A DNA stretch of 64,000 nt from Providencia heimbachae ATCC 35613 (GTDB lineage Bacteria; Pseudomonadota; Gammaproteobacteria; Enterobacterales; Enterobacteriaceae): the NCBI RefSeq assembly GCF_001655055.1, contig NZ_LXEW01000041.1, positions 1 to 64,000 on the forward strand, read 5' to 3'. Numbering within the stretch: position 1 is the first letter of the stretch; every line of letters starts with the position of its first letter. The translations under genes and the position numbers were made by a program. Below, piece by piece: positions 49,233-57,956 of this stretch. The notes beneath the pieces are model-generated. The model was not told the origin of the DNA and did not search any database. It saw only the letters and a list, made by a program, of their open reading frames with translations.

Positions 49233-49586
49233 TTAGCGTTGAACGGCAGTAACCATAACTTCAACAAGCACCTGCTCTCTAGCCATATTCGCTTCAACGG
49301 CGGCTCGGGCAGGGCTATTTTCAACAGGCATCCAAGATTCCCAAACTGCATTAAATGCAGCAAAATCCCGGTTTATATCTTTAATCCAAACTTGCGCAGA
49401 TAAAATACGTGTTTTATCACTATTACTTGCAGCAAGTAATGCATCAATTTTTGCAAAAACTTCTTCAGTTTGTTTCGTGATATCACCAGTTAAATCACTT
49501 GGTACTTGCCCTGATAAGTAAACTAAGCCTGCATATTCGACGCTATCAGCTAAGCGTGGTTTTGGGTTATTACGTTTGATGGACAT
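49233..49586 (-). CDS. RidA/YjgF family protein, DadA-linked
   Basis: The 117-residue Rid-family protein; such proteins hydrolyse reactive enamines and imines released by amino-acid-oxidising enzymes. YLSGQVPSD (about 28-36) and the C-terminal ARAAVEANMAREQVLVEVMVTA, including the Arg that binds the substrate carboxylate, are recognisable. It starts three bases after the dadA stop. Since DadA releases 2-imino acids, the pairing makes functional sense. Confidence 0.88.
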   Translation of the reverse strand: MSIKRNNPKPRLADSVEYAGLVYLSGQVPSDLTGDITKQTEEVFAKIDALLAASNSDKTRILSAQVWIKDINRDFAAFNAVWESWMPVENSPARAAVEANMAREQVLVEVMVTAVQR

Positions 49587-49589
49587 GTA

Positions 49590-50831
49590 CTACCTCGTTA
49601 ATCCGGATAAAGAAATGGGAGATTTTTGTTCTGTTATTAACTGACTAATGATGACAGCACTACCCGCCGCTAATGTAAACCCTAGACTTCCATGACCAAT
49701 ATTTAGCCAAAGGTTATGATATGGCGTTTTTCCTAATATTGGTGGTCCTTTTGGGGTTGATGGGCGCAAACCACACCAACTTTCTGCATTATCAACTTTT
49801 GGCAAATCAGGAAATGTTTTTTTAATAATATGTTTAAGCGCAGCAATTCGGTTTTCACGTAAGCCAAATTTGTCATAACCGATATCGACCATTGCGGCAA
49901 TGCGTAGTTGATCGTTCAATTTCGCATAGACAATTTTATTACCGTAATCTGTCACGTTGACTTTGGGGACAATATGTTCAGTTTTTGGGTAATCGACACT
50001 TAAGCTATAACCTTTTAAGCCTAAAATAGGCACATTGATGCCTAATGGTTTTAAGATTTCTCGACTACCATTTCCGGCACAAACAATAACATCATCAGCA
50101 ATAAGCGTTCCCTGGTGAGTGACGACGCCAGTGATGCGGTTATCTTGTTTAATAAAAGATTGAACAGAATGTTGTAGATAAAGATTAAATTGAGGCTGTG
50201 TTGATAAATATTGTAGGATATTTTTGCAAAATAAATAACAGTCGGCGCTTTCATCATCGGGTGCGTATATTGCACCAACTAATTGGGATTGAATATTTTT
50301 TAGCGATGGCTCTAATTCAATAACTTCATTTGTATTTAAAATTTTTTGAAATTGTTTATCGACAGTTTCGCTCGCTTTATTAAAGCTTTTTTTATCACGA
50401 TGAATAATTAACTTACCTGATTTTTCCCAAGCAAAATCAGCAAGATCACCATTATTGCGCCATGTATTCATAATTTCTTGGCTTAGCAATGACAACCTTA
50501 ATAAGTGGGTACCATTAATTTTATTGGTTGCTCGGTTGCAGGCTAAAGTAAATTGAGCGAGCCAAGACCATTGCTGTAGCGACGGTTCAACTCTTAAATT
50601 GAGAGGTGAATTATTTTTTCCCATCCAACGTAGACCCTGCAATGGGACGCCCGCATCAGCGAGAGGGGAAACATAGCGGTAGCTAAGTTGACCTCCGTTT
50701 GCAAAACTGGTTTGCATACCGACATCAGATTCAGACTCAATCAGTGTGACTGTTTGGCCTGCTTTAACTAAAGCATACGCGGTACTTAATCCAATAACGC
50801 CAGCACCAATAACCACCACATGTTTAGCCAT
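49590..50831 (-). CDS. D-amino acid dehydrogenase DadA-like
   Basis: The 413-residue FAD-dependent oxidoreductase of the DAO family starts with VVVIGAGVIGLSTAYALVKAG (about 4-24, dinucleotide-binding) and has the late WCGLRPSTPKGPPILGKTP and NIGHGSLGFTLAAGSA motifs of DadA. It oxidises D-amino acids to 2-oxo acids with electrons to the membrane chain. It is co-directional with the LysR gene 57 bases upstream and the ridA gene 3 bases downstream. Substrate range is unknown; this could be a second DadA besides the alanine-specific one. Confidence 0.86.
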   Translation of the reverse strand: MAKHVVVIGAGVIGLSTAYALVKAGQTVTLIESESDVGMQTSFANGGQLSYRYVSPLADAGVPLQGLRWMGKNNSPLNLRVEPSLQQWSWLAQFTLACNRATNKINGTHLLRLSLLSQEIMNTWRNNGDLADFAWEKSGKLIIHRDKKSFNKASETVDKQFQKILNTNEVIELEPSLKNIQSQLVGAIYAPDDESADCYLFCKNILQYLSTQPQFNLYLQHSVQSFIKQDNRITGVVTHQGTLIADDVIVCAGNGSREILKPLGINVPILGLKGYSLSVDYPKTEHIVPKVNVTDYGNKIVYAKLNDQLRIAAMVDIGYDKFGLRENRIAALKHIIKKTFPDLPKVDNAESWCGLRPSTPKGPPILGKTPYHNLWLNIGHGSLGFTLAAGSAVIISQLITEQKSPISLSGLTR

Positions 50832-50888
50832 AATATTCCGTCACCAATAAATAACTAAGGAATGGTTATTTAACGGCGAATAAGCTAA

Positions 50889-51797
50889 CTAAACAATTGA
50901 GTTTTCTTTACCTGAGTATAACTTTTGGTTAACTAGGTTACTTCTTTTTTCAAGCGTGAGTGACAATGTATTGACATAATTTTGCGCCGCTTTTGTTAAC
51001 GGTTTATCAGCACGATGAAAAACGGAGACCGCTAATTTCAATTCTTCTTTTAATGGATAGATCATTGAATCAGGAAGGGTGTGTTCAGCTGAAAATATAT
51101 CCGTGATGCTACAACCTAGCCCCGCTTGGACAAATTCTGCCGCCATATGGTAGGTGTGCACGCTAATATTTGATTCGGAAAACTCATGAAGTTTTTGGAG
51201 TAATTGTGCGAGAGAATCTGATCCTGGGTGGATCCAACGCGCTTGGTCAATATCAAATAATGAAACAGGGGATTGAGTGGGGGGCAGGCTATCGACATAA
51301 ACCAGTGGGATATCGGCAATAGGAAGTACAGTTATGCCACCTTCAATAGAAAGATTAAAACCAATTCCAATATCTAAATCTTGTTGTGCTAATAGTTGCA
51401 GAATATCTGTTGTGTGGTGTGTGCCAATAGTGAGCTTTATATTGGGGTGCTTTTTAATAAAGAGAGCTGTAACCTCGGGGACTAAATTGAGTCCTAAGCT
51501 AGGTAAACAACCAATAGCGAGCTTCCCTTGTGGGTTACGAGATAAATTTTGTGCTAAAATTCTGAGTCTATCTAAATTTTGATAAACCGCTTTAGCTTCT
51601 TCAAATAACAGATTCGCCTCATCCGTAGGTATTAATTTTCCTCTTATCCGCTGAAATAATACCAGACCTAATTGTTGTTCTGCATGTTTCAGTGCTTTAC
51701 TGGCAGCAGGTTGAGAGATATGTAATACCTCCGCCGCACGGGTTAATGATCCACAGGTCATTACTGCATAAAAAATATCAAGATGCCTTAATTTCAT
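50889..51797 (-). CDS. LysR-type transcriptional regulator
   Basis: The 302-residue regulator has an N-terminal winged helix-turn-helix (LRHLDIFYAVMTCGSLTRAAEVLHISQPAASKALK region, about 3-37) and a C-terminal effector domain (about 90-290). It lies on the same strand just upstream of dadA-ridA, unlike the usual divergent layout. It may be in the same transcript or control the neighbouring gltS and dadA genes. The effector is unknown; an amino acid or 2-oxo acid is a guess. Confidence 0.87.
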   Translation of the reverse strand: MKLRHLDIFYAVMTCGSLTRAAEVLHISQPAASKALKHAEQQLGLVLFQRIRGKLIPTDEANLLFEEAKAVYQNLDRLRILAQNLSRNPQGKLAIGCLPSLGLNLVPEVTALFIKKHPNIKLTIGTHHTTDILQLLAQQDLDIGIGFNLSIEGGITVLPIADIPLVYVDSLPPTQSPVSLFDIDQARWIHPGSDSLAQLLQKLHEFSESNISVHTYHMAAEFVQAGLGCSITDIFSAEHTLPDSMIYPLKEELKLAVSVFHRADKPLTKAAQNYVNTLSLTLEKRSNLVNQKLYSGKENSIV

Positions 51798-51943
51798 TGT
51801 CCATAACCTACAAAATACTTTGCTAATACACTTATTCTACAGAAAAAATAGCAATCAATCCGGTGATGTAGTCACTTATAAATAATAAAAAACAATTAAA
51901 GATATATTTAAGGGGAATAATTGGAAGGTAGAATGCTAAATTT

Positions 51944-51984
51944 TACGGTTCAGCCCATATATTCCTATTATAGACTGAACCGTA
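51944..51984 (-). terminator. Hairpin downstream of gltS
   Basis: The 10-base arms at 51944-51953 and 51975-51984 are perfectly complementary, 11 bases after the gltS stop on the minus strand. The T run is weak. Confidence 0.5.
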
Positions 51985-51995
51985 TAACTGAAAAA

Positions 51996-53201
51996 TTAAG
52001 CGAAATAAGTTCCTATTTCGAGAAAGATTTTAATCAATATGCTATTGGATATATCAACAATAAATGCACCAACCATAGGGACAACTAAGAAGGCTTTATG
52101 AGATGGACTAAATGCTTTTGTGACAGTTTGCATATTTGCAATGGCGGTGGGGGTTGCTCCCATACCAAATCCACAATGTCCTGCGCTGATAACCACTGCA
52201 TCATAATCTTTGCCCATCATCTTAAAGGTAACAAAACAAGCAAATAGAACCATGACAACGGTTTGTACCGCAATGATTAATAGTACTGGGCCTGCCATAC
52301 TGGCGAGTTGACCGAATTTTAACGACATCAATGCCATGGCTAAAAATAGAGATAATGCGACGCTACCGAGTACATCAACGGTTGGCTCGAATACCTCGTG
52401 TTTAAATATATGAGTAAGCACATTACGGATGATAATACCCACGAATAAACACCAAACAAAAGTGGGTAACTGTAATAGGGTATCTTTGACGAGTTCACTA
52501 ATATAGCTACCCGCAACAATACAGATAATCAGCATTGAGACAGTTTCAATCACATTGTTGGCATTAATTTTTCTTTTAACGCTGGGCTGCTCAAAAGCTT
52601 CAACAATGGTTTCTTTTTCTAATTCAGTTGCACTAGGGATGGTAACTTTTTTCAATAAATGTCTCGCAACTGGGCCTCCAATTAGCCCACCAAGGACTAA
52701 GCCCATAGTGGCACATGCCATTGCTAATTCAACCGCACCAGTAACACCATATTTATCTGCAAGTATTGGTCCCCAAGCGCCTGCATTACCGTGGCCGCCG
52801 GTTAAAGTAACGGAACCTGCAATTAAACCAATAAATGGACTTTCATCTAACATAACTGCCATTCCCATCCCAACGGTATTTTGGATAGCAATTAAGATAG
52901 TTACTGCAATTGTGAGTAAAACTAAAGGCTTACCACCTTTGATTAATCGCGAAAAATCTGAACTTAATCCAATTGATGAGAAAAAAGTTATCATCAATAT
53001 GCTTTGTAATGAGGCATCAAATGTAAATGAATAACCCGCAACCTTATCAACAATAAGTAAAATAATTGCAACGATAAAGCCACCAACAACCGCTTCGGGT
53101 ATATGATTTTTTTGTAAAAAAGGAGTGTATTTTACAACAAACATTCCGATGAGTAGCGCTAAGCACGCTACTAATAAAGTGTAGCTGGCATCTAGGATCA
53201 T
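51996..53201 (-). CDS. gltS: Sodium/glutamate symporter GltS
   Basis: The 401-residue inner-membrane carrier has about ten or more membrane segments. It shares with E. coli GltS the length and the N-terminal VVKYTPFLQKNHIPEAVVGG. GSVTLTGGHGNAGAWGP and GHCGFGMGATPTAIANM are the two pore-loop Gly-rich motifs of the ESS family. GAGG precedes the start. It imports glutamate (and possibly related acids) with sodium. It is co-directional with lysR-dadA-ridA, with 198 bases and a hairpin between. Confidence 0.93.
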   Translation of the reverse strand: MILDASYTLLVACLALLIGMFVVKYTPFLQKNHIPEAVVGGFIVAIILLIVDKVAGYSFTFDASLQSILMITFFSSIGLSSDFSRLIKGGKPLVLLTIAVTILIAIQNTVGMGMAVMLDESPFIGLIAGSVTLTGGHGNAGAWGPILADKYGVTGAVELAMACATMGLVLGGLIGGPVARHLLKKVTIPSATELEKETIVEAFEQPSVKRKINANNVIETVSMLIICIVAGSYISELVKDTLLQLPTFVWCLFVGIIIRNVLTHIFKHEVFEPTVDVLGSVALSLFLAMALMSLKFGQLASMAGPVLLIIAVQTVVMVLFACFVTFKMMGKDYDAVVISAGHCGFGMGATPTAIANMQTVTKAFSPSHKAFLVVPMVGAFIVDISNSILIKIFLEIGTYFA

Positions 53202-54021
53202 TATTTTACCTCACGTTAGGTTACCAGAGCGTTCACTGTTGTTATTTAACATTAGTGACGAAACAAACTACTTTGGTTAACCTTTGTTTAACAATGAGTT
53301 TTGTTTGGGTATCTATAACTTTTAGTTAACCATAAAGCCACCTAAACTAAGTGTATTTAGGTTAGTTCGATTTTTTATCACTAAATATTTTGCTATTTAT
53401 CTTAGAGAAACGGCGCTAGTCATAGGTGTTTACCATAATTAATGGTTGAAATGGTTCCAATCATTGAATTGATAAATGAATAAATTTTGCTATCTTCGGT
53501 TCAGAAGCCTAAATGTAAGAAATGTGACGAGTCACATAAAAAAGAAAAGTAATCATTTAAAGAAATAAAGCTATTAAGGCAAATACGTTTTTTTATTTGA
53601 AGAGGTATTGCTATTTCAATCAGAGAAATAATTTATAAACTTGATGATGTTTACTGTGAATTAATTTGAGAAATATTTACATCACCAGTTAAATTAGCCT
53701 GTTTATTTAAATGGAGTTAATGCAATCATTACGATAAGAGTTCGTATGATTGTTTTGTTTGTGAATTGATCCTTGGTTTATTTAACCATCTTATTGATAC
53801 CATCAAAATAAGTACATTAATTAACCTTCTGTTTTTATCAGGAATATTGTTTTTTTGATTCACTTTGGCTAATGTTTTTAATATATCGAGTTGGCTGCCT
53901 GTGATATTAGCTGTTTCCCTTTTTTGCTATGATGAAAATTATTTGAAGATATTGTTCATCATCTGAAATTTAATTTTAGTACGTAAATGAAGCTATCTGT
54001 TGTTTCTATGGGGTATTTTTA
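53202..54021. promoter_or_regulatory. Long intergenic region between gltS and mdlC
   Basis: An 820-base AT-rich divergent gap that must hold both promoters. I found no ORF with a ribosome-binding site, no ERIC copy and no strong hairpin. The length is unusual for this window, and a small RNA or complex regulation is possible but unsupported. Confidence 0.4.
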
Positions 54022-55653
54022 ATGAAGAAAACCATCCGCCAAGTCACATTCGACTTGCTACGTAAGCTTGATATTACAACTGTTTTTGGTAATCCCGGTT
54101 CGACAGAAGAGACATTTTTAAAAGATTTTCCGAGTGATTTTCGGTATATACAAACGTTACATGAATCTTCAGCGGTTGCCGCTGCAGATGGCTATGCTCA
54201 AGGCATGCGTAAGGTAGCGATGGTTAATGTACATACCTCTGCAGGTTTAAGTAATGCAATGAGCAACATATTAACCGCTTATATGAATCGAACACCGCTT
54301 ATTATTACAGCAGGAAACCAAACCCGTGAAATGCTGTTAATGGAACCCTGGTTAACGAATATTGAACCTGAAGTATTACCAAAGCCATGGGTCAAATGGA
54401 GCTATCAGCCTGCGCGTGCTGAAGATGTTCCCGCGGCATTTATGCGTGCTTATGCAATGGCGATCCAACCCCCTGCTGGGCCCGTTTTTCTTTCAATACC
54501 TCTGGATGATTGGGATAAACCCGCACAGGAAGAGATTGCCGTAGTACGTTCAATACCTACACGTATAGGCTATGATCCGGATCGTTTACAAGAATTTGCT
54601 GATGCGTTATCAACGGCAAAAAAACCGCTATTAATTTATGGTTCTGCGATTGCAAGAGGCCAAGGTTGGGACGCCGGCATAAAGCTTGCTGAAAAGCTAA
54701 ATGTGCCGGTATGGGCAGCTCCTGCATCAGAGCGCCCACCGTTTCCAGAGACTCATCCCCTTTATGCTGGGGGGCTGCCATTCGCGATTGAACCACTTTG
54801 TGAAAAATTAAAAGGGCATGATTTAGCCATTATTATTGGTGCGCCTGTTTTTAGGTATTATCCTTATGTAGCAGGCAGTTATATTCCAGAAGGTTTGCGG
54901 TTATTGCATATTACTGATGACCCGATTGAAATCGGTAGAGCGCCAGTTGGCGATAGCCTATTGAGCGATGCGGTGTTAGCCATTGAAGGGTTAACTGAGC
55001 GAGTTATCGCAAGGCCTGCATTAATAAAAGCAGTGGAGAAACAATCTCATGGAATGGCTTCTTATCCTGCAGCACCTGAAGAAAAATCAAACTCCTCAGT
55101 ATTAAGTGCGGCTGAGCTATTTGAAGCACTACGAGAAATTTCACCTCAAGAAACTATCCTTGTTGAAGAGTCACCATCCAATCTTGGTGAATTACACCGT
55201 GCATGGCCAATTGAAACACCTGACTCATTCTATACGTTTGCAAGTGGCTCATTAGGTTGGAATTTACCGGCTAGTGTTGGTATTGCATTAGCAGAAAGGG
55301 ACAATGGCCGTCATCGTCCGGTTATGGCTGTTATTGGTGATGGCTCGATGCAATATTCAATACAAGGGTTATGGACTGCAGCGCAACATAATTTACCCAT
55401 TATTTTTGTGATCCCGAAAAATAGTGAGTATGCAATTTTAAAATCATTTGCTGTACTTGAGAAAACTCCCGGCGTCCCAGGTCTTGATATTCCGGGGTTG
55501 GATATTGTCGCGTTAGGTAAAGGCTATGGTTGCACTGCAATAAAAGCAGATACTATTGAGCAAGTTAAGCAAGCTTGTAAAGATGGGTTTGCTCGTAAAG
55601 GACCCACCGTTATCGAAGTCCCGATTTTACCGGCAATACCGCCACTTATTTAG
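54022..55653 (+). CDS. mdlC: Benzoylformate decarboxylase-like ThDP enzyme
   Basis: The 543-residue thiamin-diphosphate enzyme is similar throughout to Pseudomonas putida benzoylformate decarboxylase, which converts phenylglyoxylate to benzaldehyde. Active-site positions kept are Ser27 (VFGNPGS), Glu48 (LHESSA) and His71 (NVHTSAG). The second catalytic His, in FRYHQY of the P. putida enzyme, is replaced by Tyr (FRYYPY). The ThDP motif is IGDGSMQYSIQGLWTAAQHN. The rest of a mandelate pathway is not in the window. Another aryl 2-oxo acid may be the true substrate. Confidence 0.8.
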   Translation: MKKTIRQVTFDLLRKLDITTVFGNPGSTEETFLKDFPSDFRYIQTLHESSAVAAADGYAQGMRKVAMVNVHTSAGLSNAMSNILTAYMNRTPLIITAGNQTREMLLMEPWLTNIEPEVLPKPWVKWSYQPARAEDVPAAFMRAYAMAIQPPAGPVFLSIPLDDWDKPAQEEIAVVRSIPTRIGYDPDRLQEFADALSTAKKPLLIYGSAIARGQGWDAGIKLAEKLNVPVWAAPASERPPFPETHPLYAGGLPFAIEPLCEKLKGHDLAIIIGAPVFRYYPYVAGSYIPEGLRLLHITDDPIEIGRAPVGDSLLSDAVLAIEGLTERVIARPALIKAVEKQSHGMASYPAAPEEKSNSSVLSAAELFEALREISPQETILVEESPSNLGELHRAWPIETPDSFYTFASGSLGWNLPASVGIALAERDNGRHRPVMAVIGDGSMQYSIQGLWTAAQHNLPIIFVIPKNSEYAILKSFAVLEKTPGVPGLDIPGLDIVALGKGYGCTAIKADTIEQVKQACKDGFARKGPTVIEVPILPAIPPLI

Positions 55654-55672
55654 CGGCTTAAAATATCATAAG

Positions 55673-55703
55673 AATAGCCTCTCTCGTGGAGGCTATTTTT
55701 TTA
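55673..55703 (+). terminator. Terminator of mdlC
   Basis: The arms AATAGCCTC (55673-55681) and GAGGCTATT (55689-55697) with a 7-base loop are followed by a run of T. Confidence 0.88.
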
Positions 55704-55717
55704 TCGGATTAGATATA

Positions 55718-55827
55718 TTCGTCATACTTCAAGTTGCATGTTATTGGCTGCATTCAATCGAATAATTTACCTATGTTCCTTGCAAATAATCTCCTTGTCG
55801 CCTAGCTGCGTCTTGAATTATTCAGCG
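55718..55827 (+). repeat. ERIC-like element between mdlC and ridA
   Basis: It starts GTCATACTTCAAGTTGCATG and ends CCTAGCTGCGTCTTGAATTATTCAG, like the two copies at 7.1-7.4 kb, but the centre is rearranged and the palindrome is poor. It lies about 45 bases before the ridA start. Confidence 0.6.
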
Positions 55828-55872
55828 TTTATATTAGCATTGAGCTCACTATTGTTTAGTTGGTGAGAATAT

Positions 55873-56277
55873 ATGCAAAAAAAATCAATCAACCCGTCTT
55901 CAGTTTTTGATTCGCTACAATACGGTTTCAGTCAGGCAATTGAAACAACGGGTACACGCCAACTATTTCTTTCAGGGCAGGTGGGTGTAAATGCGGATCA
56001 ACAAACGGTATCGGGTGGAGTGTATGAACAAACGGTACAGTCGCTTCTCAATATAGAACATGTTTTACGAGATGCGGGTGGTGATTTATCTCATGTTGTT
56101 ATGCTCAGGATCTATATTAAACAAGGCTATGATAGTCCTGAAGATCAAATCGATATTGCTAAAGCATTAAAGGAAAAGTTTGATTTAGCGCCTCCAGCAT
56201 CATCGTGGATCATTGTTACGGGTCTATCTTTACCTGAATGGCTGATAGAAATAGAGGCTCATGCGGTTTTAAATTAA
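55873..56277 (+). CDS. RidA family protein
   Basis: The 134-residue Rid-family protein has LFLSGQVGVNADQQTV (about 31-46), SHVVMLRIYI and the C-terminal WLIEIEAHAVL. The usual carboxylate-binding Arg region (RxAV) is altered to APPASSWIIV, so it belongs to a divergent Rid subgroup and may not be an imine deaminase. GGTGAG precedes the ATG. It is the second Rid protein within 7 kb. Confidence 0.83.
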   Translation: MQKKSINPSSVFDSLQYGFSQAIETTGTRQLFLSGQVGVNADQQTVSGGVYEQTVQSLLNIEHVLRDAGGDLSHVVMLRIYIKQGYDSPEDQIDIAKALKEKFDLAPPASSWIIVTGLSLPEWLIEIEAHAVLN

Positions 56278-56306
56278 AATAAGCTTTTAGGCATACGATA
56301 TTGAAA

Positions 56307-56345
56307 AACAGAATAGATGATGAACTAACATCTATTCTGTTTTTT
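56307..56345 (+). terminator. Terminator of ridA
   Basis: A 13-bp stem (56307-56319 with 56329-56341) with a 9-base loop is followed by a run of T. Confidence 0.88.
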
Positions 56346-56392
56346 AGCGCTATTATTAAATCATTGTAAATCATTATCCTAAAGGGGTTGAT

Positions 56393-56596
56393 GTGTCTGG
56401 TCATAAAATGGGCGGAGAACGCATTCGTAGCGAAACGGGGAAAAATAAGCGTCTTTCTCGTTTTGAAATCAATGAAATAAAGCATGCAATTGAAATTGAA
56501 AATTCAGTCTGCAAAAGGAAAGGAAAACAGCCTAAGCTAGCCATGGTGACTCGCTTTTATTGTGGTTGTAATTGTTTTTCAATAAAAGTTGATTAA
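56393..56596 (+). CDS. Small protein of unknown function (67 residues)
   Basis: The GTG at 56393 follows AGGGG at five bases, a good ribosome-binding site; an in-frame ATG at 56408 is a shorter option. The product is basic, with KRLSRFEINEIKHAIEIEN in the middle and YCGCNCFSI near the end, giving three clustered Cys with an earlier one. That could bind a metal. I do not recognise a family. It is flanked by terminators and a long gap, so it is probably monocistronic. Confidence 0.5.
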   Translation: MSGHKMGGERIRSETGKNKRLSRFEINEIKHAIEIENSVCKRKGKQPKLAMVTRFYCGCNCFSIKVD

Positions 56597-56907
56597 AGTG
56601 ACAAGCATTTGTATCTCTAATGCGTATTAATCAATGATTAACACCAATGGTAGAATTAGTATTCTAACTATTATCAATACTTATAATTTTAGTGTGGAAC
56701 AGATTTTTACGTTAAAGATAAACAAAAGCACATATCGTAAAGTTATTTTTATAAATATGGATTAAAACCATTCTAAATAGATTGTTATTCTATTCAAGGT
56801 AAATGATATTTACTCACCATTCTTCATTAATGCTGGTATTTATAGTTATCACAGTAAAATATTAGAAAAAATAATAATATACGTTCTTAGGTTGGTTGGA
56901 AAAACGA
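56597..56907. other. Intergenic region before the lipoprotein gene
   Basis: This 311-base AT-rich stretch holds no recognised gene or repeat. It presumably carries the lipoprotein gene promoter. Confidence 0.4.
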
Positions 56908-57801
56908 ATGAAAATGATACTAAAGATGGGATTTGTTTTTACGATGATACTTTTCTTATCGGCGTGTGATGATTTTGATCTCACGGGAGATAAAGGTAAA
57001 TTTTATTATAGTAATCCAACAACCAGCAATATTTCATTTAAAATCGATGGTAGAAATTATGAGGTATTACCAAGCAATAATGGTGTGATATCTCTCTCTA
57101 CGGGGCAACATATCATGGAGGATAGCCAAGGTAATACAATGACTTTTATGGTATTCGAGCATAACTCTGGTGGAATACTTAACCCTAACCACCTTGTATA
57201 TTACAGTTTATCTGAAGTTTTCGCTGTTGATGGTAAAGAGGGGAGCTTTAAGCCTGTAAATCACCATGTAGTCATTAATAGTCACGAACTTAAATTGCCC
57301 ATAAGAAGTGCGGATGCACAAGTTATCGATGCAAATTTATTTAGATGTCGCTATCCGGTTGGGGAAGCGTTTCCTGATACTATCACTATATCCAATAATA
57401 AATTAGATGGAAATATCCAATCTAAATGTTTTGATCAGGTTGAATTAATTAAATATTTTTCAAATGAATACAGTGAAAACCTCCTGCCTGAACCATCAAA
57501 TAAAAATCCTATAAATTCGATTAATATGCATTTTAGCTATGATATACCGATGGTAAGCTTTTCAGATCCTCAAATGCAATTTATCGCGGAACAGTTAATT
57601 AACTTGGTTATACAGATAAAAGACTCTGATGACACAGATATTCATGATGAGTTAAATAAAAACTTTCATCAGCTAACGATTGACCTTGTTCATGCTCATA
57701 CAGAAAATACGGTTAATAATAGTGTGCCTGAAAATGAAAAATATAATGATTTTATAAACCAAATTAATCAATTGAGAAGTAATGGAATTTGGATTAAATA
57801 G
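56908..57801 (+). CDS. Putative lipoprotein of unknown function
   Basis: The 297-residue protein has a lipoprotein signal: a short basic start, a hydrophobic stretch and the lipobox FLSAC, with lipidation expected at Cys20 and Asp-Asp following. Asp at the +2 position favours retention in the inner membrane by the enterobacterial rule. The body has a beta-rich N-terminal half (FYYSNPTTSNISFKIDGRNY) and a helical C-terminal half. I chose the ATG at 56908 because an upstream TTG would put charged residues before a normal signal. No family is recognised. Confidence 0.7.
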   Translation: MKMILKMGFVFTMILFLSACDDFDLTGDKGKFYYSNPTTSNISFKIDGRNYEVLPSNNGVISLSTGQHIMEDSQGNTMTFMVFEHNSGGILNPNHLVYYSLSEVFAVDGKEGSFKPVNHHVVINSHELKLPIRSADAQVIDANLFRCRYPVGEAFPDTITISNNKLDGNIQSKCFDQVELIKYFSNEYSENLLPEPSNKNPINSINMHFSYDIPMVSFSDPQMQFIAEQLINLVIQIKDSDDTDIHDELNKNFHQLTIDLVHAHTENTVNNSVPENEKYNDFINQINQLRSNGIWIK

Positions 57802-57956
57802 ATTAAATTTTCTTTATGATTAAATCGCTATATCGCCTCATTATAAATTAAGACTATGCTTATTAATTAAGCAGAGTAATCTTATTTGAAATAAAGATTA
57901 AAATTGGAAGATAGATAAAGGTCATCTTAACTGTCATTTCATCAAGGAACTCGGCG

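Noticed and set aside
53202-54021. A hidden gene in the long gltS-mdlC gap
   Set aside because: No frame of useful length with a start signal was found on either strand.
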